Below are positions 49,011-61,410 of a stretch of 64,000 bases of DNA, piece by piece. The DNA lies in the NCBI GenBank assembly GCA_973895155.1, contig OZ316892.1, forward strand, positions 20,274,001 to 20,338,000. The letters run 5' to 3'. The stretch is from Marsupella aquatica. Taxonomy: Eukaryota; Marchantiophyta. The notes under the pieces were generated by a model. That model was not told the DNA's origin and made no database searches. It worked only from the letters and a program-made list of their open reading frames with translations. Both the position numbers and the translations under genes were made by a program. How positions within the stretch are numbered: position 1 is the stretch's first letter; every line of letters starts with the position of its first letter.

Positions 49011-49153
49011 GATGAGAAGACGTTTGGCATTGCACGTCTGTATTCACTCGCTCACACAAACGGACCAACTCCTCACTCACTCACTCCCAGCTGACCAAAG
49101 CAACACTCTGAAGCCAAGATTCACTGCTGGTACGCCACAACGATGGCATTATT

Positions 49154-49163
49154 CTTTTATATA
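49154..49163 (-). promoter_or_regulatory. Candidate TATA box of the oxidase gene
   Basis: TATATAAAAG on the minus strand lies about 280 bp upstream of the tentative first ATG at 48876. A start near 49125 would give a leader of about 250 nt containing short upstream open frames. Confidence 0.4.
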
Positions 49164-49977
49164 CAGTCTTCATAACGTGGAGCAGAGGATGAGGAGGCCT
49201 GAGGGGGGAGGAATGATAGTCATCATGGTCGTAGTAGAAGACGACCACTCCCCTCCCTTCATCTCTCCAACCGTCCATCCATTTATCCCACAAATAATCA
49301 ATTACCCACCTCTGCCCTAAAGCGAATAATTGACGTACGCTTGAAACGGAAGATATTCATAATCAATCATGACAGACGTGACTCGATGCATGGCGTCCAA
49401 AATTCCTCTCTTCCGTTCCGTCACCCCCACCCATCTGCTGTGGATTGCCTCCAGCTGTAGGGCCAAGACAGCCACCGAGGCTCGAAGCAAAAGCCCAGCT
49501 CGACAGCCTACAACTCCTACACCACTACTAAACTCTGGTCCTCAAGCTGGACGACAAAATCCGCCCCCTTTAGCTAACAGTAGACGAATAGAATCATCGT
49601 GGAAAAGGAAAGAGGTGGAGAGACGGAGACAGAGCGATGACTTCAGTGCTTACTCTCAGAGCGCGCCATGCCCACGTCAGAACTGGAACTCGTTCAACCG
49701 AACTCAGCTGCTGCTGAACTGAGGAGAGAACGTTGGAGAGAGCGTTGGAGAGAGCGCTGACCGTGACACTCAATCGCCCGTGTGGCTTGCTTGTATGCTG
49801 ACTTTGTGTCTTTATTTATTGCTACACGAATTCACACTCTCCCTCTGTTTCAACCGAGCTTGGCTGGCACCGACCAACCAACCGCACCACCACGGAAATT
49901 GCGCAACTTTCCCCTCTCCCCTGCACTCAAACTCAGAGCAACCTGAGCACGCAAAACCCTGGCACCGATTTCACTTC

Positions 49978-50066
49978 TGCACTCCACTCCATACTTCTTC
50001 ACTCCACTGCACTGCACCAGTCCACTCCATACTTCTTCACTCCACTCCACTCCACTGCACCAGTCC
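49978..50066. repeat. Degenerate CACTC tandem repeat
   Basis: CACTCCACTCCATACTTCTT occurs twice, about 46 bp apart, among many CCACT units. A similar CCACT run lies at 50255-50277. Confidence 0.7.
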
Positions 50067-50621
50067 ACCTCCCAGTCAAGCACGCAAAAATGTGTGTCAA
50101 GGAGCTGCAAAGTAACCCAACAATGAGTCTTAGTTTATTTCTAAGCCGGCAAAAACACTGCTGCCTCTCCTGCTGCTTAATCCGGATCAGCGGGACCACT
50201 GTACCGCATTCTTCTCGTTGAATCATGCCTATTGGCCAAACGGAGTTGGGTGCCACTCCACTCCACTCCACTCCACTGGAATGAAAAGAATGACAGCATT
50301 AGTTTAGTAGGATTCTGGATTCAGCTGCATTCCATGATTTCCGTAATTCCGTGGCATTGGGTGGCATTCACGCATCATTCTGGTCTACGATTTGGTCAAG
50401 TCAACATTCGGCCAGTCAGTCAAAGAGGAAGTGAATTCCCAGGCAACGAGGGAGCTGACCAACCGACAGAGGGACAGACCGGGAAGCAGCAATGCAGCAA
50501 TGCAGCAAGCAAGATCCGAAAGAGCATTTTGAACGTCAACAGAGTCGTTCTTGAACATCTGTGCAGAAGTGGGCCTGTAGCAAATCTGGAAAACTTGTAC
50601 GTTTATAGAGGTACAGAGTGC

Positions 50622-50890
50622 TCTTGTAAGCTTTGGGATTCTGTTCACTTGGTTTTTGGACTCGAGTCCCAATTTCAAGAGGGGTACACTGAACAGTCTA
50701 ATATCAAATTCTTGTAATCTTTGGGATTCTGTTCACTTGGTTTTTGGACTCGAGTCCCAATTTCAAGAGGGGGACACTGAACAGTCTAATATCAAATTCT
50801 TGTAATCTTGGGATTCTGTTCACTTGGTTTTTGGACTCGAGTCCCAATTCAAGAGGGGGGACATTAAAGAGTCTAATATCAAATTCTGGG
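50622..50890. repeat. Three tandem copies of an 88-89-bp unit
   Basis: Units start at 50622, 50711 and 50799. Each contains GGGATTCTGTTCACTTGG, the 12-bp palindrome GGACTCGAGTCC and AGTCTAATATCAAATTCT. The third copy is slightly more diverged. Confidence 0.9.
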
Positions 50891-50930
50891 TAATCCTTTG
50901 CTAGCCAAAGTAGCCTGATTACTTTTGACT

Positions 50931-51056
50931 TTTTACCCTACATTTCACCGGTTCTTTAGGGCTTGTGTGATCCTTTGTATTGGGCGAAGGCCCTTTTTAC
51001 CCTACCTTGACTGGTTCTTTAGGGCTTGTGCTATCTTTTGTATTGGGCGGAGGCCT
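50931..51056. repeat. Two tandem copies of a 64-bp unit
   Basis: TTTTACCCTAC, GGTTCTTTAGGGCTTGTG and TTTGTATTGGGCG recur in order, starting at 50931 and 50995. The pair directly follows the 88-89-bp array. Confidence 0.8.
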
Positions 51057-52359
51057 TAGCCCCTATCTCTCTCCTCATTACGGACCCCACTAGAGATCCC
51101 TTCCAAAATTCCTGGCACCACAGCGTGCCACATCAACAACAACCGCAACAAACAAGACTCGTCGGTTTTGTGAATCAAACTTATAGTTTTCATTCGTGTT
51201 TGTGTCAATTTGGGTGTAAATTTTGGGACGTCGTGCCGTAAAAAGAAAAGTAAAAACATTGGAAATGCAAAGAGCAAGACGGTTAAAACTGTCACTATGT
51301 AACCGTTTTATTTACATTTCCAATTTTAAAACTTAAATTCAAAGATTTATAAAAAGTATTTTTCATATAATAAATAATGACTAATAACTAACTTGATAAC
51401 TTCTTTGTTAAACCGCAACTCCCGGTATGTAAGGACCTCTCGTATTGTATGGCCATTAATGCTGGGAAGAGCACATAGAAACCCAGGATCGGGGAGGAAG
51501 AATGGTTGGAATCTTGAAAGTTCATCGAATTTTATACTCAAAACTATTTACTCATTCTCAAAACAAAAAATACCCAGTCGTAGATCTCATTGAGATCTTT
51601 CTTTTGCACCCTAGATCGCCTTCTAAAAGGATGAATAAGGTTTTTAGAGGCATTACAAAATGGACGGCAAAGATCGTAAAATCAACAAAATCGACGGCTA
51701 GGAAGGCTTGGATTTGTTTAATTTTTCATTTGAAAAATATTAACCCATTTACAAAACTGACAGAACCCATCCATAGATCTATTTGAGATCTTTCTTTTGA
51801 GCCATAGATTGGCCATTATGATGGACGGACGAGCTTTCTGGAGATAAGAAATGGAGACGGCTCAGATCGACTCTTCCCCCTGATTTTATTAGCCAAGGGG
51901 TCCACGAACTAATTGCTTTCTTTAGACAGGTGTTTGTGGCACTATCCTTTGTAGAACCGAGACCACTGGTTTTAGAGTCTCCAAACAGATTCTATTTTGT
52001 GACCCTCCTATGTAGTTTAGTGCAGAGCTGGTTTCATTTCTCTGCCTAGTAAGATGTTAGGCTTCTAGTTCACTTAGTGGGATCTTGGGGTTGTTGTTCC
52101 TTTTTGGTCGTGGGGGACTCCTTGGCATGTTGGACCACTTTGGTCTTCTAGGGGCGTATTCCCCATCATTTTCCCTCCCTTTATTGGGTTGCTTTGCCAT
52201 TGGTACCATGTCTCCTGGTTTTGACATTTTGGTCCCTTTGCACTGTGATGTATACATTATGTTCCTTGAAGGGTAAGTAAAGATTGAAGACAAGAAATAA
52301 TATTGCAAAATTTTATCCCTGCCTTGAACATCAATAGAGATGAAGACAAAAAACAATCA

Positions 52360-52577
52360 TATGCTAGTTCTCCGTCATCTTTGCCCCATCTTTGGTTTTA
52401 TTGTTCACCCTCACTCTCAGTTTTGTCCTTATTTAGAGTCCCCGTCAGTTTTGTCCACCTTTGCCCCCCTCCATGTTTTTGTACACCCTTGCTTTTAGCT
52501 TTGTCCTTATTCAGAGTCATTGTCAGTCCTTAGTTAGAGTTAAGGTCTAGAGGCCCCACTCTAGAGTGTAGCCCGTA
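52360..52577 (-). repeat. Dispersed TCTAGAG-motif repeat, copy 4
   Basis: Pyrimidine-rich CATCTTTG and TTTTGTCC units lead into GGTCTAGAGGCCCCACTCTA at about 52543-52562, the same arrangement as 38161-38335. Confidence 0.4.
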
Positions 52578-55500
52578 AAGTAGCTTTGCATCATGATTTA
52601 TGAGTAAGATGTCTTAAGGAAATGTAGCAATTTTGGGAAAATATCAAGGTCATTTGCCAGAAAAATATTGGTTTGTCATGGTGCAATTGGCCAAAAACAC
52701 CACCCTAACTGCCTCCCCGCCCTCCATCTCACCATCAGTTTGTAGTTCTCACTAATTGTGGATCGCACAGGCATAGGCTCGTTAGCAGCTGATTGTGGAC
52801 ATATGGACAGTAAGAATCCTCTCCGTTGAACATCCTTCTCACTTCCATTTCTAATTGATATTTTGGGACATGTCTGTCTTGAGAAAAAGGCTTAAAGGCA
52901 ACAGTTTATAAGGGATTTCCAGGGGGTAATCGAGGGGGTTATTATTTTCAAGTAAGGGCGCTCAGAAGGCCAATTTATTCAGTGCTCAGTAGTGGCAAAA
53001 GTTAGGAGTGACAGCAGCAGGTGCGGGTCTTAGGATCAACAGGAGTTTCAGCCATCAGATCAGGCCACAGTTGGATCATTTTGAGTTAACCTGGGTTTGT
53101 GTGACACTAGTTAAAAAAGCTGGAAAAGTATTCATTAAAATAAATAAAAGTGTCAGAGTAAATGGTTTGACAAAAACAATGACAACCTAGTAAATGGTAG
53201 GAGAAGTGGCTAATCCTATTCAACACCAAAGCACTCCATGTCATGTGAAAGTTAGAATGGTAACCTCGATGGTAACCAACTTAGATTAACTCCGAATAAT
53301 CAAATGACCAAGTATATAAGAGAGCTTAAACCCCCTCCATCAAAAAATGACAACCTAGAAAATCTCTGAACCACGGGCTAATCCTCTCTAGCTTAAAACA
53401 GTGTATGATTATATTTTCATTCACGTCACTAGTAGATGAACATGAAATATGAGGGACCCTCATTTACCTAGCTCATGAGAAATGCAGGTAAGAAAGGTGA
53501 AATGAGCTCAAAGAACCAGAATCTGAGAGGCAACATTCACACAAAGGGAGTCAGAGATCAAATATGCATACTGGGATCCTAGCAAAATTCCAAATGTAGC
53601 CCAAGTATAAGCTAACTTAGGAAGCAAAAAAGCTAGGACTAAAGCCTCTTCTAGAGCATTCACAAATGTAAATGACAAGCAAAGAGATAGCAATACCTAC
53701 TAGTGAACCTAGTACCTCCCCGAGTACCTCCAAGACCTCCTCCTGGACTTCAAAACTTGGACATTTTGAATCTGATTGTAGTGTGCGGAAAGTGCACCAT
53801 TTTATACTCTACTATGATGGACTTGAATCAACCTGACGCAGTCTACGGTCTTAAAGAATGAGAGAGAGCCAAGATCTTCAAGAGGACAAAGTGACATCAA
53901 AGAATTGATAGCTATTCTTATCTTATCTTAACTAGCCAAAAGTGTTGGGCTTAGGGACTCAAGCAGACAATCATTCTTCCGACCCTTCATGTGTGATTAA
54001 GTATAGGTTTTTTCATTGAGTTGGGTGAAAGGCTTTTAAATTTTTATCGAAGAATATTATGGGTGTTTTAATTCACTTTTGAGAATTATAAGAATCATTG
54101 TGTTTTAAAATCAAATTTGGGAATATTCCAAAAATATTCCAAAAAGTTAGGGGTAACACAATTCAAAAAAACTTTAATAATTTACTTATGTTTTCAGGTG
54201 TTCATTCCTCCAAAACTTTGCACAAGATATAGAACCCCCCGTTGGAGTGAGGCCCCCAAGTTCTCAAAGCAAGTATACTTTCCCCAAACATCGTGCTAGA
54301 CATCCACTGAATGAAGATGTATATCTAGCCTGGGTTGCTCTAATATCAACAATGCCTGTCTCACATTCTCCCATAATGCCAACTACCATGATGTGGAGAC
54401 ATGCAATCAATGTAGAATCTACTATGATGGCACTATTTGAGGCACAAACATAGAAAAATCTTTTGCTGATAGCCCCACTGATAGCAATGGGTGAACACAC
54501 AACAAACTCTTAGTCATGGCTAACACACAAGATGCTCCTATAAATCTGAGAGACTGGAGTTATTGGAGTTATTGGATTATCCCTACATCAATTTCCTCTG
54601 CATCAATTTAAGAAGGTGCACAACCATGACTAATCATGCTATTAGCTGAATAGTCACACACTTGCCACAACTCCTACGCAGCCCACAATGAATCCAAGCT
54701 GTAGTCCGCCACATCTAGCATGGTGATCACCAATTGAACCGGCCTACTGTTCAGACCTCCATATGCATTGATGGGAGAAGCAACTTGGTAGAGACCAATT
54801 TGTGCTTGACTATGTATAGTTATAGTTATAATTAAAATTAGCTTCTCATCCAGTAACAAGAGAAACCAACATGATTCTAGAAACCAGGAGATTTGTCTCC
54901 ATGTCTTACAAAGGAGGAATGTCCTCCAAAATAATGCAAAAAATGGGGTCGTGGTAATTGCACATAAAAAATGAACAACCCAATCAGTAGGAGACACAAC
55001 ACTTAGTGATATAAAGAAACACTGGGTTAGTGTGGAATGGAAAATACGTTCAACTACATGTCTGTAGCACAATCCACCATATGTTACTACTTTTTGATGT
55101 GCAATTAGTCCGGACAGGCCAGAAAATGGTTGGTAAAGTTAACTTTTATTGGATAAGGTTAACTGTTCTCAATCCAAGTGCCCCCCTCCACACATTCTCA
55201 CCCACCATCCACCCAACATTGGGACTTGGGCCATTCTTGACCATGACATCCCAGTACTTGCACACCAACATACAACATATTATAATTATTGCCTAGCATG
55301 TAGACTAGGGACAGGTGGCAACATTTGAGACACTATCTTGCCAATTTAGCTTCTCCCCCCCCCCCCCTCCCCCACCAATAGGAGGAGCATCAGGTATGTA
55401 GCTAGAATGTGGAGACAATTTAGGGTAAGGGTTGGCCAGGGGGTTTGGCTAAATTTTGGCAAGCTGCAAGTTGATGCCAAGGAGATCATGTGGGTTTGTA

Positions 55501-57968
55501 TGAAACCTATCTTCGTTTTGATTTATATGCATATTTGCTTTAACCCTAGTATGACATCAATAGTGCATCAGTTTCAGGGGGTATCACCTTGTAGCTCAAT
55601 TATTTTGGTGTTACCTTGTGTTTGGGAGCTTACTCAGGTCACTTTGTCTTATTGAGATTTTTGAAATGTAATTTATTCTAGACAAGGTATATCCTTTGTA
55701 TTTTTGTGTTTTGGAATTATTGTTACCCCACTCTTAATGTTTTCAAATTTCTTGTTGGAGACCCCTCTTTAGGTCTATATTTCTTTTTCAATCATGTCCA
55801 TCCTTTGTTAGAATATGTTGTTTTATCTTTATATTCAAGTTATATTAAATTGATTCTTCATATACTATAGATACCTAGACCCTAAGCTATCTATTCCCAA
55901 GAGTATGATGGAATCCAAGAGTTGTGCACCCCCTCTACTTTTAACTAGAGCTCAGAGTTATGTTTTTTAAGTTTATGATTTCGAGTAACTTACTGGTCGC
56001 TACCCTAAGTCATTATGAGTAAAAGAGGCCCACCATTTTTTTGAAAGGGATTCACAATAGTTTAGAGGCTAACACTCACTTGTCTACTAGAAAACTGGCA
56101 CGTGGGGATAAAAGTGGGGCCAGCACTTTGTAAAGGAATAAGAGGTGAAGAGAAGACACTTTGTAAAGGAATAAGCATTGAGGCACAAGTACCAAGTCAC
56201 CCAAAATTAATTTATTCTTGCTTTAAAGGTTACTAAAAAATCTATCCAAACTCTAAAAAGAAATGATTAATAACTCTTCTCCACATGGGAATCCTTTTAA
56301 GCGGGAAACACTACAAGGGTGTGATGTGCAAATGTACATCAAGGACATGTACATGTAACTGATTATTTGGTTATTGACTACTTTGGTTTCAAAAATTTTG
56401 GGCAACATTCAGCACACTGGGATCCAAACAAGTCTGGGTGGGGGCAGCTCGGCATATTAAGCAGACTGACAAAGAAACGAGTACAAAAAAATGAACAGAA
56501 CAGTCCAACTGTTGAATTTGCATTAAGCTTTGTAAAGGGCATGGTGTTCCTTTTCGACAAGTTTGTGAACCTAAACCCTAATGCAAGGGCAACAACAACT
56601 AGCAAAGAGACAAGCACAAGGCACTATCATCACACAACTTCCTCCCCCTTGCTATTGAGATATTTGAGACACTCCATCATTTTGATGGGCTCCTTCAACA
56701 AGCTAGGCAGCTTGTATCATTCATGAAGAGGCGGGTTCCATTGGACAACCACTTTCTGATTTGAAAACCCACTTTCATCAGTGTATTTTATTGATGCTAC
56801 GACATGCTCAAGCTCAAGTGATCTATTGCATATCCATAGCCACACGTGCTAGTGTGCCTATATAGAGGCTTGACGCCTTAGAGGACATCCATGTCCAACT
56901 TGGAGACTTAGTTAAAATATTAAATGTGGACCATTATTTATTACAATATGACATTGGTAAATCTGTTTCCTGTTGATTTTCTTTTACTTGTAGGTTTTTG
57001 GGGTTTCCCTTTGCACACTTCTTTTAATTTTGATACACTTTGGACCTCTTTTGCTTTCTCCTCATCATACTTTGTTTGGGCTACTTTGGTAACTTCGTAG
57101 GTCACATTTTTAAGTAATTTGTATGAAAGTGGTGTACATTAAGTGATTATTTGGTTACTACCTCTGGTTTCAAATTTCCAAGTGTTGGATTTGCATTAGT
57201 TATAGAGAGAATAATGTTCACTTTACACAATGTGATACCTCAGTTGTTAGTACTTTGTATCACAGTATGGAGTGTGATGTACATCAATATATCTATAAGA
57301 GATTATTTGGCAGGCTATTTGGCAGGCTATTTGGCTAATAATGAATTTGGGCTCAAATTTTCCAAGGGTTGCATTTGCATTTAAGCTTTCAAGGGGGCAA
57401 CCAAATAATCCACATATTGCACATGTGTGCATCATTTGGGATGACAACTTTGTGGAGAAGACCAAGGTAGAGCTCAATGCTCAACTTTTGCAATAGGGTA
57501 GCTCCTAACTTTAAGCAATCTTCCCCAAATGGCAATACAAATATTTTAGTACTTAGCAGGATCTTTATCAGTTCTCGCACCTGGACATCTTTGTATCTCA
57601 TGAACATTTATTTTCACCTTGAATTCTTTTACTCATTTTGATATCTCTATCTCTCATTGCCAACTCGCCTCAAGGCCATTTTTTTGTCTTTAATATCTTT
57701 TGTGTAGTGTAATGCATAGGCATTGGACTAGTTTAATTTGAATATAAGAATAAAAATAACACATTATAGCAAAAGATTCCCCAAGATTAAAAAATAGATA
57801 CAACTGAAAAGATGATTCTTAAGAAAGAAAATTAAAAATATTAAAAGGATATTTAAATAATTTGAGAGTCTAAAAGTACAAAAAATGCACTTTGTCTAAA
57901 ATAAATTGAAACAAAAATACATATCAAAATCTCAATAAGACAGAATAAGCTCATTCACTAGGATCAAA

Positions 57969-60900
57969 TCAATCTCCAGAAATGGCTTTCAAGAAGAGCT
58001 CGTTGAACAAAGCTGGTTCATCCCACATTGGCCAGTGTCCACTCTGTAAACACCACAGAACACCGAGAAAAAAATTTATTAGACAGAGCAAAAAGTCTGT
58101 GATAAGATAACGAAGAGAATGAAAGATAAGTGGAGATTTTTGGATACAGAAGACCAGAAGACCAGGGAGCTATCTGGCTTTGAATCATGCTTGCCATGCA
58201 GGAGAGTCCCATAGAAATGAAACAACATGACTGACAAGGATATTCGCCCTCTGGCCTGACAACCTACAGCACCTGAACCCTCATGTACGAAAACGATCTG
58301 GATTTTAGCCACATGCACTCTTTCGGCCCGAGGCATTTGGGTTGACAAAAACCAGCAGCCAGCATTGATCAGAAATCACAACTAGAACTCCTGCACGAGG
58401 TTCACAACAGTACTGCGTACCAAGGTATTATTGCAGAATTTACAAACCTTGGAAAGATGCACCAGCTTGAACTTAGGAGCTTTCTCTTTGTCAGTCTCTG
58501 CAACTATTGGGAGGAGATAACGATCTTGATCACCCCATATCGTTGTTACTGGGCAGCTGACAACTGGGACAGTTCCATCGGGACGACTCCACATACCTTG
58601 AAACGCTGCACGATAGTATTGGATGCCACCCATTGGACCTCCGGATCGTATAAATGCTTCTGCTGTCCTGCGAGCCACCCATATCAAAAAGTCATACGGA
58701 AGGAATTCATCATTGTGAACACCTTAGACAATAAACGAGAAGAAAGTGGCTTGGAAACATTTCAGTCTGGTTGAAATTTCCACATCAACCTCGCTATGCG
58801 AACACAGACGTCACCACTAGACTGACTGTGATTTCCTCTGAATTAACTAGCACGCAAGGAAATTTGATGACGGGAAATTCTCTTCCACAACCTCCACAAA
58901 ATGGACCACAAGCGCTGATATTTGTGCCAATTGTATGGATCCATACTGGGCTGTCAGACTGACTGTGATTTCCTCTGAATTAACTAGCAATCAAGGAAAT
59001 TTTGATGACGGGAAATTCTCTTCCACAACCTCCACAAAAATGGACCACAAGCGCTGATATTTGTGCCAATTGTATGGATCCATACTGGGCTGTCTGGTCT
59101 ACTTGACGTGCAATGCATAAAATGTATGAGAAAACAGAAATTCTCAATGCGCAAGAGAGAGCGAGAGGAATCAAGAACGTGAGAGAATTGTTCATTTGAG
59201 TTACCCAATAGGAGTGATCAGGAAGACCTACAACATTTAAGGTTGATAATTTGTTTAGTAATACATCAAATTTGTTTAGTAATATCTCTTGAATTACTAA
59301 ACAAATTATCAACCTTAAGAGATCCTGTCCAATGAATCCCAAAAACTGAGCTTATGAAAGTCATGTTCACAACCAAAAAAGAGAAATGCAAGAAGACTAG
59401 GCTTCCTGGAGCTTTAAATTAACAGAGAACCAATAGATACACGTTCTCCTTGAAGACTCCCTCACACCCGCCCTGATATTATCTAAAGACAGCAACATAA
59501 TTGACCGAATTTCGATTAGTACAGAGAACCCACCGTTCAATGTCTTCATCTGTCGCTCCTACAGATGCACCTTTGAAGCTATTGATACCTTTCACACTAC
59601 AGTGACATCCGAACAAGGCAATGTGAGAGAGCAAAGAAAGATAATCCTCACATCAAAACATACCTTTAATCAAAATGCTATTTCGATCTCGAATACTTTA
59701 CCGCATTGTACGCCTGGGACCAATTTGTGAAATTCTTGACAAAATATATGCTCATCTCGCAAACACATAAGAAAACGACAGGTGAACCCTGGAACAATTT
59801 AAAGGTCTGGAGGTCTGAACCTACACTGCGTTTGTAAAGCACCAATCGGGTAATATAGATATTTGGAAAAAACCTGCACAGACAATTGATATTCATTTAA
59901 TTTACGCTAAATGAGGATTACAGCACGCTCAACATTGGTCCGAGACATGAGGTCGTGGCAAGGAATCGAGAAACGACGAACTACAGGCAAAATCTCTAGG
60001 CTGTTGCCGCCGCGAGGAAGTTCTAGTGAAATGACTTTTGAAGAAATCCCTTCGTTTATATTCTATTATGGTTGATATCATCGTCGGGAAATTCATGGTT
60101 GAGAGGCTAATCTATTTTGAAATACTGAGTTACATCTCCCATAATTAATCATGATTGGAAAATTTACCTCTCCCACAGAATTTTTAACAAAGGGATTGTC
60201 ATCAAGTACGAAGCAATTGAGCATTCAAGCAATCGGATCAGATCGCGAATTCAAGCTGTACACTTTGGTTAGCAAAGCCAATCCTTGCCATCGCGATCAA
60301 TTCCTAGAAGATTATTAATGTCATAGCTGTACTCATTTAATAACCGAAGAATCTGCTTATCACTTTCAAACAAAACTACTGTATGGAAATGTTGACATAA
60401 ACTCCTCATCGATGTAAGGAAGGATATAGAAGCTGGAGTAGCAACCTACCAATGTACCAACTCTTCAATAGCTGCCGAAAATTGGATCCTAGAATCCTCT
60501 GGAAATCAGTTAAGCGACCCATATTTGCAAGCACCAGCTTCTCCACTTTAATGGGATAGTCCTCAGCAAAGGCCCAGGCAATAGCTCCTCCCCAGTCATG
60601 TCCAGCCTTTCCCACAACAATCCCGACACATCCAGGGTTGACAATTCTTTACATGTTCGTTGCATGAATACTTTACATAATCCTCAAAATTAGTGAACGA
60701 CCTCATAGTTTGGTGGAGTACATTTGTTTCACAGTTTACGATAAAATCCAGCCTTGACTTCTAAAGGGTACATCAATTATTCACGTGGAAATAGGACTGA
60801 AACAAAAGGAGCTGCACTTCCTACCAGAATCGCAGGCTTGCCAGCACCAAAATTGTCGATAAGTTTCTCGATATCCGTTAGTACCGCAGAGCGGCCATAA

Positions 60901-61410
60901 TCTTTCGTGCTTTCAAACCTGGAGGAGCGATTGTAGCCTCGTAGGTCTGGAGCAATTACATGGTACCCTGCTTCCACCAGAGGCTTAAACTGGTTCCTCC
61001 ATACAAACCAGTAGTTGGGAAAACCATGGAGTAATACGACCTATAACAAACAAACGCCATTATTGAGAAGTCTGAAACCGCTTAGGTTCTGTCACGTTTG
61101 TTACTGGTATCTTCACGGGATCCATTATATCACGACTTCAATTTATTTTTTCCTGTTCTCATTCTCATAAAGCAGAGGCTTCAATGCATCACAACATTCT
61201 TGAAAAGGACCAAAGATATGTAGGGAAAGGTGCCAGACGGACCAGCTTCCCTTCAGAATCTCCGGCCTCAACGAAGTGAATCTTAACTCCATAGGAGCTG
61301 ATCTCACCATGCCGCAAGTTGCAACCCTCCCAGACCTCTTCTTCTAATTTCGTAATTGTGACATGACTGGCCGAAACAGCAGTCTGGGCAGAGTTCACCG
61401 TCGCACTCAT
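57969..61410 (-). CDS. Alpha/beta hydrolase, soluble epoxide-hydrolase-like
   Basis: Members of this family open epoxides (or remove halogen) through a covalent aspartyl ester. The exons are 61243-61410, 60825-61040, 60450-60606, 59825-59873, 59534-59596, 58448-58667 and 57969-58043, giving 315 residues, the normal size. All six introns are GT-AG and all phases agree. Features in order: oxyanion motif HGFP (61-64), nucleophile D132 in AGHDWGG (129-135), cap-domain segment SWYIGFFQ with Y179, a second candidate lid tyrosine in QYYRA (Y235/Y236), acid D264 or D266 in WGDQD, and base H294 in SGHW. The two lid tyrosines favour an epoxide hydrolase over a dehalogenase. There is no signal peptide and no peroxisomal SKL (the end is ISGD), so it is probably cytosolic. 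The substrate is unknown. Confidence 0.92.
58819..59094. repeat. Tandem duplication of about 137 bp in a hydrolase intron
   Basis: The unit beginning AGACTGACTGTGATTTCCTC starts at 58819 and 58956 and ends near CCATACTGGGCTGTC in both copies. The copies differ by a few single-base changes and short A/T-run indels. It lies in the intron between exons 59534-59596 and 58448-58667. Confidence 0.9.
59237..59318. repeat. Perfect 26-bp inverted repeat (hairpin) in a hydrolase intron
   Basis: The arm at 59237-59262 (begins TTAAGGTTGATAATTTG) is exactly reverse-complemented at 59293-59318. The 30-nt loop contains another copy of TTTGTTTAGTAAT. It could be a tiny foldback element or a transcribed hairpin. 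Confidence 0.85.

Larger units (their letters stand above)
48877..57968. other. Intergenic region right of protoporphyrinogen oxidase
   Basis: No gene is supported. 48.9-49.3 kb is the likely oxidase leader and promoter. 49.9-51.1 kb holds CACTC-type and larger tandem repeats. 51.5-51.8 kb has two degenerate units with AGATCT...TTGAGATCTTTC. The rest is A/T-rich intergenic DNA with degenerate direct repeats near 56350-57420. The hydrolase 3' UTR should lie just left of 57969. Confidence 0.5.
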
